64,000 nucleotides of DNA from Chinchilla lanigera (GCF_000276665.1 NW_004955416.1:4319554-4383553), one strand, 5' to 3'; positions 1 to 10,895 are shown, counted from the stretch's first letter. Notes: generated by a model not told the origin, from the sequence alone. Program-made: numbers and translations.

Positions 1-30
1 CCCCACCCCCATCGCTGAGAGAAGAAAGCA

Positions 31-115
31 CGGTTTGGGTGTAATTAATTGAGGACTGTTATTAGGTCATCATTAGCCAAGGTGCAAATAATTGCAGCCC
101 ATTTTTACTTAAAAT
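31..115. promoter_or_regulatory. Candidate conserved non-coding patch (homeobox-type AT sites)
   Basis: This non-repetitive stretch contains TAATTAATTGAGG followed by several ATTAG/ATTAT-type cores and GCAAATAATTGCAG. Dense homeodomain-type sites in unique sequence beside a CpG-rich region are typical of developmental enhancers. This is inference: conservation cannot be seen from a single sequence. Confidence 0.25.
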
Positions 116-1424
116 TGACCAGCCCCAGAGTGATAGATCGATTCAGAGTATAAAAATGATGTATCAAAACATCAATGTCGATTATTTGAAATATTGTAGT
201 CGAATTTTTTTTATTGCTTCATCGGTTAAGTGTCTGAAAGTGCAGTGTTCAAACATATATTTATGTTGTCAATACTGTCAGAACTGTCAGTTTTACTCTA
301 CCAGATTTGTACTACATTTCGAATTTGCTCATTTACATAAAATGCCCACCCTAGGATTCCCCCATCCCCCCACCCTATCTCTGGAAAATCCGTGTCAATT
401 CCATCAAAGGATTCAGCAATCTTTGCCTAAGCTAACCTGTGCACTGCCTCTTTTACTCAATTTTCCACGATGGATTACATGTCTTTTTCACCATTTCTAA
501 CTTTCAAAGAGATGCTTTCTCCTTTCTGCCTACCTCTGTCTCTCCTAACCTCTTTTCCAAAATGATACTGAAGCAGTAGCCAAGGGTCAGGTTTATATAC
601 CTACATCCTAGCTCCAAAATACACTATTTGGGCAGAAAAACGTTTCACTGTACCTCCCTGACTCCCAGGATAAACCTGGGAGTCCATCAGCTAGACGTTC
701 TCACAGGTGTCAAAGTCCATCATCAAACTGCCTGGAATACTGAAGTGTTCCAAGGAAAACGAATTGGGAAATAAAAATACTTTTTCTTTCTTTTTACTTT
801 GAAGCTATGATGGCAGAAAAAGAAATAATACCTATAAATGATCAGGAACATTTTACCTTTGAAGGCTTTTGAACTCAATCGAAAGACACGAGTTGGAAAC
901 AGAAGTGACAGTTTTAATTCTACCCATTTTCACCTGGCATGGCAGATCAGAGACAATCATTTATTTTATGGGGTGTGGATTGGAAAGGTGGATAGAAAGC
1001 TTGAACCACTGGAGTCTCTTTCCTAAAATTCCCAGGGAAATTAAAGATTCTTCTTGAAATACAAACATTCCCTCACTCTGTACCCTCCTTCTAGACTAAC
1101 TGAAATTCATAAATTTACATTATGCCTAATTTTATGCTTTTTATGTTTTTCCAGGATATCCTCAAGTCCTATAGGAAAGACAGGACCACTTCTGGACTAG
1201 CTGTAAGGATGTGTTTTTGTTTTTGTACAACACAAACACGTTTCATAAACCTTTTAATGTAGCTCTATAAGTCTATTTGGACATTAAAAGAAGCAAATGC
1301 ACAAAGATAGCTTGGCTTTATGCCCTCAATCTAGCATTAACGAAAAAAAAATCTGAGAAGTTGTTTCCATCTCATCTTTGCCCAAAAAAAAAAGAAAAAA
1401 GAAAAGAAAAGCTAAAGAAAGTTT
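116..1424. other. Non-coding AT-rich spacer, no feature recognised
   Basis: I see no SINE, LINE or LTR signature here. The open frames (such as 156-500 on plus) are short, lack domain signatures and have no coding-like composition. A short poly-A/GA-rich patch lies near 1341-1415. Confidence 0.5.
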
Positions 1425-1860
1425 TCAGCTCGCATCTGTACGCCTTCGCGTGCGCGTTTATAAACATCTTCCGCCGGGGTTACCTCCCTCCTGCCACAGT
1501 TGCTAAGGCAGAGGCATCGAGCGAGGGATCGCCCCCTGAGAGCTGTGTTTACTTAGGTTTTTTTTTTTTTTTAATCTCTCCGCCATGTATGACAAGTGTT
1601 ACTTCAAGAAATTCGTCAGCCTTCTACAGATACTTCCAGTTTTGCTGTAATGATCTGCAGAAGAGAACTGCCATCACTTTATCACATCCCAAGGTGTTGC
1701 GGGCACTCCGAGAGGGCAGAGTGGCTGCGGCGCGTACTGACCTGGGGGAGGGAGGGCGCCGGCCGGGGCGCGGGCGGGCTGGGGCCGGGGACTGGGCGGG
1801 TCCCTCCTCCCCAGGTACCTGGAGCGGGCTCCGGGGCGCCTCTCTGCGAATATTTGGAAA
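1425..1860. promoter_or_regulatory. CpG-rich cluster 1 (possible CpG island, left part)
   Basis: CpG dinucleotides, rare in the rest of the window, are frequent at about 1430-1530 and again at 1700-1850, including GGGCGCCGGCCGGGGCGCGG near 1755 and several GC-box-like GGGCGG strings. The two halves are separated by a T-rich tract at 1559-1572. Together with clusters 2 and 3 it suggests an unmethylated promoter-proximal region. No start site or exon can be fixed from sequence alone. Confidence 0.55.
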
Positions 1861-2239
1861 AGGTATGCTTGCCTTTTTTTTTTTCTTTAATTCCTTTAGG
1901 GAGAAGTGATACCCTTGTGTAACAATTAGCTCAAACAATAAATATAATTGGAAAATCAGTCGGAATTTCTGAGTTTTTAATTACGTTTAATTTTCTACTA
2001 AGCCGTAAAATTACGAATGCCCCTCAATTAAACACTTTCCTCTTGTAAAGCGTTTAACAACAATTATTCCTTAATCAGTCTGAATGTGAGTCACAAATGG
2101 GGCTTTTCCACATCAAAAGGACGTCCTTCGACGTTACCTTTTAGTCATAAGTAAGAGGATTAATTCCTATAATTAAAGGGATAAATATGTGCATAAATAT
2201 CTCTTTCACTCTCTCTTAAAAAAAAAAAAAAAAGAAAAC

Positions 2240-2565
2240 CACTTTCGTTCTGAGACGTGGTGGGCTCGGGCAGGGAGTTTGCTGTCACCGTCCGCTCCGG
2301 CGCGGGTCCCCTGCGGGCGCGCGGTTGGGGCCCGCGGGGCACGGACAGCCTGGCACCTGCGCAGGGCGCACAGAGGCGCGAACTCGAGACTCCGGGACCC
2401 CACCAACTCCAGGCCTCGTCCCCAGGACAACAAGCCACCTTCCACCTCTGCCCTGCGGGGGCGGCGACCACAGTGCCTTCGGGTAGGTCTCGGATCCAGA
2501 GGAGATCAGGCCCCAGCCCTAAGCCACTGCTCCGGGTCGACTCTCCAGGCCACAAATAAAAATCG
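2240..2565. promoter_or_regulatory. CpG-rich cluster 2 (core of CpG island)
   Basis: About twenty CpG dinucleotides fall within 2245-2396, including GGGCGCGCGG and CCCGCGGGG, and the block is strongly GC-rich against AT-rich surroundings. It is the densest CpG block in the window. Long open frames on both strands here (for example 2160-2600 minus) are expected by-products of GC-rich sequence with few stops and are not called as genes. Confidence 0.65.
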
Positions 2566-2639
2566 AGCATGACCTTAAAACTCCTGCGTGAATATCTCAT
2601 TTACCTAATGACTTTATGTCACCTAGGAAGAAGGTCAAT

Positions 2640-3035
2640 TTCCTCTTAACCTTTTCCCCCGCTGCTGCAGTAAGCATTCTCCCCTAATCAATGGTGGCTG
2701 GAATAATCAATTCCCATTTTATGATCGCTGACAAACTCAATCTCTGGGCGGTGCTAGCGCGGCGGGGCTCGCTCGGGCGGGGACAGAGGGTTCCCTGGGT
2801 GTGCCCGGCTCCGCCCGGCGCCACAGCAAAGCCGCTCGCTCTCTGGTCGTGTTCAGAGACCTCGGCGAACTTCCCTCCCCCAGCCGCCGGAGTGACTTGG
2901 GAGTTGTCACTAATCCGAACCTGATATTCACCAGAGCTCACGGAGGCTCTGAGAGGCTGCTGGGGGCCGCCCCGCCCCTCCCTGGCATGTTTTCATTGCC
3001 ACGTCTGCAGGCAGGGATGGCCCGACTCGAAGGAG
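2640..3035. promoter_or_regulatory. CpG-rich cluster 3 with adjoining AT-rich conserved-looking block
   Basis: An AT-rich block with CCCTAATCAATGG, GGAATAATCAATTCCC and TTTTATGATCGC (2680-2735) abuts a CpG-dense block (2748-3030) with CGGGGCTCGCTCGGGCGGGG. CCAAT/ATTGG-like and GC-box-like elements sit close together, which is promoter-like. Direction and transcript are unknown. Confidence 0.45.
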
Positions 3036-3182
3036 CGTGCGTGCGTGTGTTTCATTTAAATTTTAAAAATTATTTTGCCTTCTTAAGTATAGACCTCTCA
3101 ACTCTTTCATCGGTCTCAGGCTGGCTAACTTTTCATAAACAAAGCAACAACAGAAGCCCTAGGGTTGGTGAGGGAAACTCAG

Positions 3183-3219
<37 letters not shown>
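3183..3219. repeat. (TC)n microsatellite
   Basis: An uninterrupted-to-nearly-pure CT dinucleotide run, broken by one TTT, followed by a pyrimidine-rich tract to about 3290. Confidence 0.9.
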
Positions 3220-3369
3220 GCCCCTCTTCCCTTCCAGCACGCTTTATTTTTTCTTCCTTTTCCTTCCTCCTCCTCCACTTTATCCCACAATACTGGGCCA
3301 ACCTAAGAGGTTTATCAGGTACCACTTTGCCCCTATTTAAATCCCTCAAATTTCCCTCAGTCTGAAGAA

Positions 3370-5837
3370 ATTACTAGTCAAATTACTATGTCCAGGCTAA
3401 TTTGAAAGCTAACTTAGGGGTGAGTTCATGCTTCTTTACCTTCACAGGATCTAAATACAAACCCCCAACTAACTCCAACGGCTCATAAAGTAGACGCTGG
3501 CTTTTCTAGGTACAAGGTCCATGTGAAGTGGGATCTCTGAACGCTGGGTCACCAGGGGTAACTGAAATTCTTCCCTCTTTTTCCACTCTAGCCCCTAGCC
3601 CCACTGCCAAGCCGCCGGCCATTATCAAAAGCCCTGCCTAGCTAGGATTCAATGGCAAGGAAGTAGTTTTTTTTTGGAAAAAGCTGTCTTGTGTGCAAGC
3701 TTTTGTTGTTGCTTTTTGAGATTTCTTTGAAGACTTCATCTCTGGGTACTGATTGACCAGCCAGTTAAAACTGAGCCCCAAACCAAACTTTCTCTCCCGA
3801 GGCTGCTCTCAGGGGCCTGCCATGCCTGCTTTGAAAAGGTAATTTAAATGAGAGCACCTCATTACTTGTGGGCAGATACTCTGCTAACATTCTAAAGTTT
3901 TCCAAACAATCAAATGGAGATGTGATTCTTACATCTTTAATCCTTCCATCTTGTGTAAAAAATAAACATATAGTGTGTGAGAGTTCAAGGTGAGTCACTG
4001 TTCATCCTTAGTCTCTTCGGTCTGGACTGAGCCAACACTCCAGCTGCTGGGCCCCTTCTGCGTGGGGCCTGAAGGTGACCTGATCTGCAACAGGGAGCAC
4101 CCTGTTCCCAGGGTCATAGCTTCATCTTGATGTGGTCCAGGAAGTCCTTGTACAGTTCTTGTTAAGTGAGATCCCGGATTTAAATGGACGTAGAAGGTTG
4201 GCGAAGACCTGGATCACAGTTCATAACCCTTTGGCTTTTGGAAGATTGGCTTCATATTTCCTAATATTGAGTTAGAGCCCTCTTTGGACTGCAGCCTGTC
4301 TGTAGGCCAGGAAGTCTTGTCAGGGAAGTTTTCCATTAGGAGGGGTCCTGAGTGGGACTTTTATCTCTGTCTGACAGAGTTGCAGACAGACCTGGAATGG
4401 GCCCCCTGACCTCAGGTAATTATGCCAGTCTTCCTTCTTAAGCAAATTTAATCCTCACCTGATGAGTAATTAACAACATTCGACTACTCATTCTGTGAGA
4501 ATTTCCTTTCCTTCTTCTTCTTCATCTTCTTCTTTTTTTTAACCTTAAGGGCCTCATAGCAATATTGAAGGATAAGGTTAGTATTAGTTTTTAGTGTTGC
4601 TTCATTTAAACATCTTGTATTCTTCCTCCTTCTTCTCCGGTCTGCCGGAACATGGCTAGCACAGACTTGGTCTGTGCTCGGACTCAGCACATGCAATCAG
4701 ATAATCCAATGATCAGTTTACTCTCCTTCCTTCATCCCACTTCTGATCCGAAACAAAGCTACAGAAAGCTCCTCCATTTGGGATGCATGCCCAGCCCAAG
4801 TGGATGTGGAAACTGAAGATACCACGGGACTGAGCCCTGTGTGTGCAGTACTGTGCTTTCCCCTGTACATATTTTCCTGCAGTAAGGTTCAGTTTATATA
4901 TTAGGCACAGTAAGAGTAAAAGTAATAGTAAATTCCACAGCTGTACCAGTATGCTGTAATAAAAATTAGTGAGTTTAGAAATCAATTAGTTCTTGAGTTT
5001 TTCACGTCCTATCTTCAGTTTGTGATTGATTATGGATACCTGGAGCTTTACAAAGTAAAATATTAAACAAGGAAATCCTATTGTACCCTAAACTACCCTC
5101 TGGAAAAAGAAAATCCTGTAATTTTCCTTTGTTTGGAAGGCATACTAGCAGAAACCAATCACTTTTTTAATGGCAAAATGTTGGCCTATTCCTTGGTCTA
5201 CAAACTTTGTCCATTCCAGTGTTTCATTCAGGGCTATAAATCAAAATTACACACCAGGACACAGGCTAGGGTTCTGGGAAAGAGCACACAGACACACAGG
5301 GCACTAGCTTTTCAAAAGTGACCACCAGCTCTATAAGGCTCATGTTCTAAGTGAAGAGCTCTATTATTCAAACATCTTTACAGGAGAAGGTTGAATCATG
5401 CTGTCAGTATCAGACAGAGAAACTCTATAAATACAGAAAGGAATTTCAGGGCCTGAGGGACATCAGGAGCCTAAGCTCCAAAGACTGACAGGAAGAAGCT
5501 GCATCCTGGTCTGTCCCATGCTGTGTACTTTAATGTAAGTTATCTAACCTCTTTTTTTGTCCTTAGTTGAGACATAATATTTGTTCATCTATATTATTTG
5601 ATTCATCTCTCTAGTGTGTAATGGGTAGATCCATCTACCCATGAAATCAAGGTAACATGAAACCAAGGTAATGGGTAGATCCACCTCCTCCAACATGAAT
5701 AGTTTCTACATCCTGCAAACACTTACACTCTTAGTTATTTTCAAACATAGAGATGGCAAGACCAACAGTTACCTCACCTGCTATAGAAAAACCAGAATGT
5801 CTTCCTCTTATCTGTATTTTAGCTCTCCTTGTTTAAT
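3370..5837. other. Non-coding spacer without recognised repeats
   Basis: This is moderate-GC sequence with no SINE or LTR signature. 4020-4330 is more GC-rich and could be a decayed pseudogene or old repeat, but I could not assign it. A short hyphenated duplication of AATGGGTAGATCCA occurs at 5621 and 5669, and the first copy lies in the palindrome GGGTAGATCCATCTACCC (5623-5640). Confidence 0.4.
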
Positions 5838-5852
5838 GTCTTCGCAGCCTCT

Positions 5853-6639
5853 TTTTTTTTTTTTTAAATTTTAACAAACAAAAGAAGGAAAACATATTAA
5901 CAACAGACATCCATTTACAAAACAGCATAAGAACAATACAAACAAAACAGAGTTACAGATAAATTTGTAGGAAATGAACAATGGTTGTTGTATTACTTAT
6001 TGATTTCTTCAAAGTGGTTTTTCAAGAAAACAAATAGAGACACACCAGACTGATCAAACAAGTAATCATTTAACTCTTCCTTTCTATAGAGCAACAGGAG
6101 ACAGTAGTACAACTATATTAGCTATTCTGTATATACATACTTACAAAATTTCCCCTTCTTTCCCTTCTCTGTTCCCACACCCCAGTTGCCCTTTACTTTT
6201 GAGCATTTTCCTTTCGTTTCACAATATCTATCATATCTGCTAGTTTTTATTCAGTCTTTCAGGTCTTACACTAGTGAGACAATAAAATGCTTACACATGC
6301 AGGTCTGATTTATTTCACTTATGAGTGTGGTCTGTAGTTGTGACCATTTAACTATAAAAGCTTTGAGTTTATCTTTCTTTATAGCTGAGTAATATTCCAT
6401 TATATAAAAGTATCACAATTTTTTTATCCAGTCCTCAATGGGTGGACATTTGGGTTGTTTCCACAATTTAGCAATTACAAATTGCACTGCTATGAACATG
6501 GGTGCACATATATCCCTGTGATACGATGTTTTCAGGTCTTCTGGGATAATATCCAGAAGGCGAATAGCTGGGTTGAACGGGACCTCTAGACCTAGTTTGC
6601 TGAGGAGTCTCCAAACTGACTTCCACGGTGATTTCACCA
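5853..6639 (-). mobile_element. 5'-truncated LINE-1 3' end, with target-site duplication
   Basis: The T run at 5852-5865 is the reverse complement of an L1 poly-A tail. The following sequence carries the common L1 3' landmarks in reverse orientation: GTAATATTCCATTATATAAA, then TCAATGGGTGGACATTTGGG, then ATGAACATGGGTGCACATAT. A 15-bp target-site duplication with one mismatch flanks it: 5838-5852 (GTCTTCGCAGCCTCT) and 6640-6654 (GTCTTTGCAGCCTCT). Length is about 0.79 kb, so the copy is heavily 5'-truncated and carries no usable ORF. The open frames at 6413-6637 and 6468-6707 are parts of it. Confidence 0.85.
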
Positions 6640-6654
6640 GTCTTTGCAGCCTCT

Positions 6655-7598
6655 CTCAACCTGTCCTTCCCGTCTCTAATGACTACCATTCCACTCCATT
6701 CTGACATGAAATTAACTTTTTTTTTTTGTTTTCACAAATGAAGGAGAGCATGGTATATGGCTTTACATATCTGGCTTTCCAACTTAACATAATCACCTCC
6801 ATTTCCATCTTCGCTGCTGTAAAGGACAGGATTTCACCCTTTTTATGGTAAAATAATGTTCTGCTGTATATATGCCCCGCATTTTCCTTATCCATCTATT
6901 TGGATACCTTGGTGTATTCCACATCTTGACTATCGGGAATAGTACTGCAGTAAACATAAGAGTGCAAGTATCTCTTTGAAATCATGATTTTATTTCCCTC
7001 AGATACATAACCAGTAGTTATGGATCTTCCAGATGATATAGCAGTCCTATCTTTATTTTTTAAAGGAATCTCCATACTTTTTCCATAATGCCTATGCTAA
7101 ATTTCATTCTCACTAACAATATATAAATGTTTCTCTGCATCTTCCCAGCATTTGATATTTTTTATCTTTTTTATAATAGCTGTTTTAACTGGAGTGAGAT
7201 GATATCTCATTTGCATTTCCATGATGATGAGCGATATTTATCATCTGTATTCACTTGCAGACCATTTATATGTCTTCTTTTGAAAATCATCCATACAGAT
7301 CTTCAGCTCATTTTGATTGGATAATTCTTGTTATTGGTGTTAATTTTTTTTTTTTTTTTTTTGCCAGTCAGGGGAGTACTGGGAATTGAGCCTAGGACAT
7401 GGCAAATGTTGGGCAAGTGCTCTACCACTGAGTTGTATTTCCAATCCTTAAGTTCCTCATATATTCTATGTAGTTTCCAAATATTTTCTCCCATTCTGTA
7501 GGTGGTCTCTTAACTTGTTGATTGTTTCCTCTGCTATTCAGAAACTTCTTAGTTTCACATAACCCCACTTGTCTATTTTTACTTTGGTTGCCTGTGAG
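6655..7598 (-). mobile_element. Older LINE-1 3' region, interrupted by an ID SINE
   Basis: Reverse-orientation L1 3' sequence runs from about 6660 (ACCATTCCACTCCATTCTG) through CTTAACATAATCACCTCC, CTTATCCATCTATTTGG, GTACTGCAGTAAACATAAG and CAAATATTTTCTCCCATTCT to about 7598. It is more diverged than the copy at 5853-6639. An ID-type SINE at 7344-7448 splits it between GTTATTGGTGTTAA and AAGTTCCTCATATATTC, which are adjacent in L1. Confidence 0.75.
7344..7448 (-). mobile_element. ID-type SINE (diverged) inside L1
   Basis: The T run 7344-7362 (tail) is followed by a reverse-complement tRNA-like core: ACTGGGAATTGAGCCTAGG (B-box side) and GCTCTACCACTGAGTTGTA (A-box side). It is more diverged than the IDs with perfect TSDs near 44-57 kb. 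Confidence 0.7.
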
Positions 7599-7681
7599 TT
7601 ACCTAACTCCTCTGAGCCTCGGTAAATGACCTCAGACATAAAATGAGAATAAGAAATTTTTATATTAATAGACATCTTATG
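7598..7681 (+). mobile_element. MIR SINE, 5' portion
   Basis: GAGTTACCTAACTCCTCTGA, GCCTCGGTAAATGACCTC and ATAAAATGAGAATAA follow the MIR core order (TTACTTAACCTCTCTG, GCCTCAGTTTCCTC, GTAAAATGGGGATAA). The element seems to resume at about 8086 after some 400 bp of other sequence. Confidence 0.65.
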
Positions 7682-8085
7682 TTGGCCACTTTATATCCAT
7701 TGTTCACTTTTTCTGTGCTGTTCTGTGACCCTGGAGGTTGGCATGGACAGCTTTAGGGTGTTGCCTTAGCTCATGCTTCTTGCTGGGTTTGTCTAGAATA
7801 GGTACAGTAAAGTCTAAGTGTTGATTCCCAAGGTCCCAGTGTCCTAGTTATGTGTTTGCTGTAGTCCAGGCAATTCTCTTCTCAGAGTTCTCTTTCTAGA
7901 TTCAGACAACCATGTCCCTCTCCATTAGCATCATTGGGGTATTACACTACCCCTTGTGGTTTCCTAACAACCTGCCCACACCTTTTAAATACAGTTCCTT
8001 TATTAAGCTCTTCTCTAATTACCCAATTTGATGTGTACCATCTGTTTACTGCTGGACTCTGATTGATAAACTATGCTTTATAAAT
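7682..8085. other. About 400-bp sequence separating the two MIR halves
   Basis: No SINE or L1 signature is recognised. Its position between what look like adjoining MIR segments suggests it is itself an inserted element, perhaps an LTR-type repeat. No terminal repeats or target duplication are evident. Confidence 0.3.
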
Positions 8086-8178
8086 GTGTTTGGAAAATTA
8101 AAATGAAATGAAATTGTGCATGTAAAGCACACGCTACAGTTCTTTACATATAGTAAAAGATGAATAAATAGGACTTTC
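8086..8178 (+). mobile_element. MIR SINE, 3' portion
   Basis: AATGAAATTGTGCATGTAAAGCACACG and TTTACATATAGTAAAAGATGAATAAA parallel the MIR 3' part (ATGTAAAGCGCTTAG, CATAGTAAGTGCTCAATAAA). The low identity matches the age of this family. Confidence 0.55.
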
Positions 8179-8189
8179 TGCTGTTTTTA

Positions 8190-8330
8190 CAATCATCACT
8201 TAGTAGAACTCTCTCATTTTGTATGTGAGGACGTGAAGCCCCAAAGCAGTTAGGGAGTGTACCCAAAGTCTAATTAACACAAAGTAGTAATAACCTTGGC
8301 ATCAGGTCCCTGGGCTATGGCTCACAGTTT
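8190..8330 (-). mobile_element. MIR SINE fragment
   Basis: CATTTTGTATGTGAGGACGTGAAGCCCCAAAG, followed by GTACCCAAAGTC and a short AGTAGTAA stretch, matches the reverse-complement MIR pattern of a fully diverged old copy. Confidence 0.5.
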
Positions 8331-8856
8331 CTCATTCTTTCCAGAGCCTCTTGTTGAACAAAACAGGAAGGAGGGCGATCCTTCTTTTTCATAGCTGTTG
8401 GAAGAAAAAGATTAGATAAACTGGAGACAGAGGTGCAGGGGGTAATAAGTATCTTCCTTGTATCACTGGATTTGTCTCTGTAAACTTTTGGCTAAAATAA
8501 AGCACATTGTGAGAATTTAGGATCCACTGATTTCACTAAGAACAGAGTGGATGTGTATCAAACAATGTGTGCCTGACAGGCTAAAAAGCAATGTATGAGA
8601 ACAAATTGGAAATTTTACCAGGAGGCACAGTAGTATTTCTAAGATATATAGGATATACCAGAGTTAATTTTCAAATAAAGGCTGAATTTTGGATTAGTAG
8701 CATAGATTATGGATAAAGTTTATGATTGTTTAAACTATACCACTGTACTAACAACACATATAGAAAGAGAAGAACACCCTGAGCACAGATATTTTGCAAA
8801 CTTATAATTAGTAATATATTAGAAATTGTTTAATCATTAATTCCTACTTTTATTCC

Positions 8857-8990
8857 ATCATTCAAGTAAATATTTATTGAATTACAGTATGCTCCAGGTA
8901 TTCTTGTAGGTATTGACATAGGAAGAATAATTAAGTATATCCTTGGGTTTAATTTCATAAAGGGAAACAGAGGCAGGTGTACAAACAGGG
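8857..8990 (+). mobile_element. L2-type LINE 3' fragment
   Basis: CATTCAAGTAAATATTTATTGAATTACAGTATGCTCCAGGTATTCTTGTAGG follows the classic L2 3' pattern (ATTTATTGAGCACCTACTATGTGCCAGGCAC). It is old and diverged. Confidence 0.6.
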
Positions 8991-9340
8991 CTTCAGAACG
9001 AACAAAGATAAAAACATACTGAGGCTCATGGAAAGCTTAAGGAGACTGACGGCATGGGGGAGGTCTTGGAGAGTGGAGGAAGCTCTGCTGGGTCAGAACC
9101 AAGTCACAGACAGGAGCAGTGTGTCTCCATCCAGCGGGGTTTTAGCCTTCTATATCTTCCCAAATTACTGGTGGTATCAACTGCTTGATGCTTAGTTTTT
9201 ACTAATATAAATACTAGTAATAAGACACAGATAAGTAATACTGTATTTCACTTTACCATAGCAGGTATTTGTGGAACTGAGAAACATTTAAATAATGTTT
9301 CCCTTGGTGACTAGAGTGTATAATAGGGAAGGTGGGATAA

Positions 9341-9441
9341 TTTTTTTTGTTTTTTTTTTTTTCTCCGGTACCGGGAACCGAACTCACTACCTTGCGCTTG
9401 CCAGGCAGGCGCTTTTGCCGCTGAGCTAAATCCCCAGCCCC
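9341..9441 (-). mobile_element. ID-type SINE, young, with TSD
   Basis: A T-rich tail is followed by CTCCGGTACCGGGAACCGAA and CTTGCCAGGCAGGCGC, ending AAATCCCCAGCCCC. A 10-bp target duplication, GGTGGGATAA, lies at 9331-9340 and 9444-9453. It is nearly identical to the copies at 44.8, 47.7, 56.9 and 57.5 kb. Confidence 0.9.
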
Positions 9442-9453
9442 AGGGTGGGATAA

Positions 9454-10536
9454 ATTTAAAAGGTGACGTTATACACAGGCTCCTTGGAAAATGTCACCTT
9501 AGAAGAAGATTGCATTTAGGAATGTACTTTACCAATTAGGCATTATTTATATAACGACTTCAGCCAAGTTTATTTGAGATGTAAACATATAGTTTGAAAA
9601 AATGAGTTAGAACCCGCCTCTGGAAAAGAAATATCAAATAGGGTCATTTATTTCAAAACCAGGATGCACTCATATACAGTTGGACATGCTAAAAAATATA
9701 ACACAATTTAAACAGGTTATTTCTACATATGCATCACAAAATTGGTCATTTCTATCTCAATTATAGTTGATGCTTAAGTATAATTTACCATAGTGACACT
9801 CCCAAGTATTTGTGTCTTCTCACTGAAGTCAGAACTACACACAGGCTGGTTCTCATTGAAGCTGCCCTTGTCCACCGACCCTAATTATCACCTCTTGATT
9901 CTCTCTTTTTTTGTTCTGTCCACCCCACATCTTAAAATTCATCCACATTCACACATTAATTATGTATGTATGTATATATGTGCATATGTATATATGTATG
10001 CATGCATATATTTCCATTTTAAACACCCACAATTATGGCTACCATTTGGAACTTAAAATTTCTTTCAGTATCTCAGTGTGGATACTCAGTTTTTTTCTAA
10101 CCTGAAAGTCTTACTCTCTATTAAAATAAACTACTATTTCTTTATTGTGACTTTTATTGTCTTCCTTGACTTCATATTATTTTTCTGCCAATCTGTTTCA
10201 ATTTATTTGATTTTCTACCCAGTAAAGCATTATAAAATGTATCTATGAATACATATATTTCTATTTTAAAAATAATATATGCTTACTTAAGACAATATGG
10301 CAATATAGAAAAGTAGGTAACTGAACAAAATCACTCCTAGGCAAAGTGTCCAAACACAATTGCTGCCAAAATTTTATATATTTCTTTGCATTTTTCTATA
10401 AATAGTCCCTTTATGTAATTGTACTTTGCATAAAATTTGCATCCTACTAAGGTATTTGATTATAATTATCAATTTAAGTGGAAATCATGAAGTAAATTAT
10501 AACTTGCTTTTCTGTGCCTCTGTTGTTGGATACTTC
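9454..10536. other. AT-rich spacer with a TATG/CATA tract
   Basis: No gene is recognised. A TATG-type simple-repeat tract (TATGTATGTATGTATATATG) lies at 9960-10012. The remainder is AT-rich unique-looking DNA. Confidence 0.55.
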
Positions 10537-10895
10537 TACGGCTTAGATCTAAAATACTCCCTGAAAGTCCCCCCAGACATGGTGCTATTAGGGAGTGGAG
10601 AAACTTGAGGGGTGGGGCCTAAAGGGAGGTCTTCAGGTCACTGGAGTACGCATGGTGTGGAGGGCGCTGTGAGACCCTGATCCTTTTTTCCTCTTTATTC
10701 TCTGGCTTGTGGATTAGTAGTTGTGCTTGACCATATATTCCTGAAATGATGCACTGCCTTACCACAGGCTCCAAAGCAAGAGTCTGTCCAGTCTTGAACA
10801 GAAACCTCCAAAACTGTAAGCCAAAATAACTAATTTCCTTAATAAGTTAATTATCTGAGGTATCTTATTATAGCAACAAAAAGCTAAGAAACACA
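10537..10895 (+). mobile_element. ERVL-MaLR type solo LTR
   Basis: The order is GGAGAAACTTGAGGGGTGGGGCC, GGAGGTCTTCAGGTCAC, CCAAAACTGTAAGCCAAAATAA and a terminal TTATTATAGCAACAAAAAGCTAAGAAACACA. This is the standard layout of MaLR-class LTRs (GGTGGGGCC, GGAGGTGATTAGGTCA, ACTGTGAG...AATAAA, TATAGCAAC...). No internal retroviral sequence is attached, so it is a solo LTR. Confidence 0.7.

Noticed and set aside
1277..1909. 210-codon plus-strand frame
   Set aside because: It runs through poly-A, poly-T and GC-rich low-complexity sequence, has long Lys and Phe runs, and overlaps other frames on both strands. It is an artefact of skewed composition.
2160..2600. Overlapping frames on both strands in the CpG block
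   Set aside because: GC-rich DNA has few stop codons. No domain or splice signals support coding.
9341..9441. Possible functional tRNA gene
   Set aside because: A/B-box sequences are present because the ID SINE derives from a tRNA. The poly-A tail, target duplication and many near-identical copies show retroposons.
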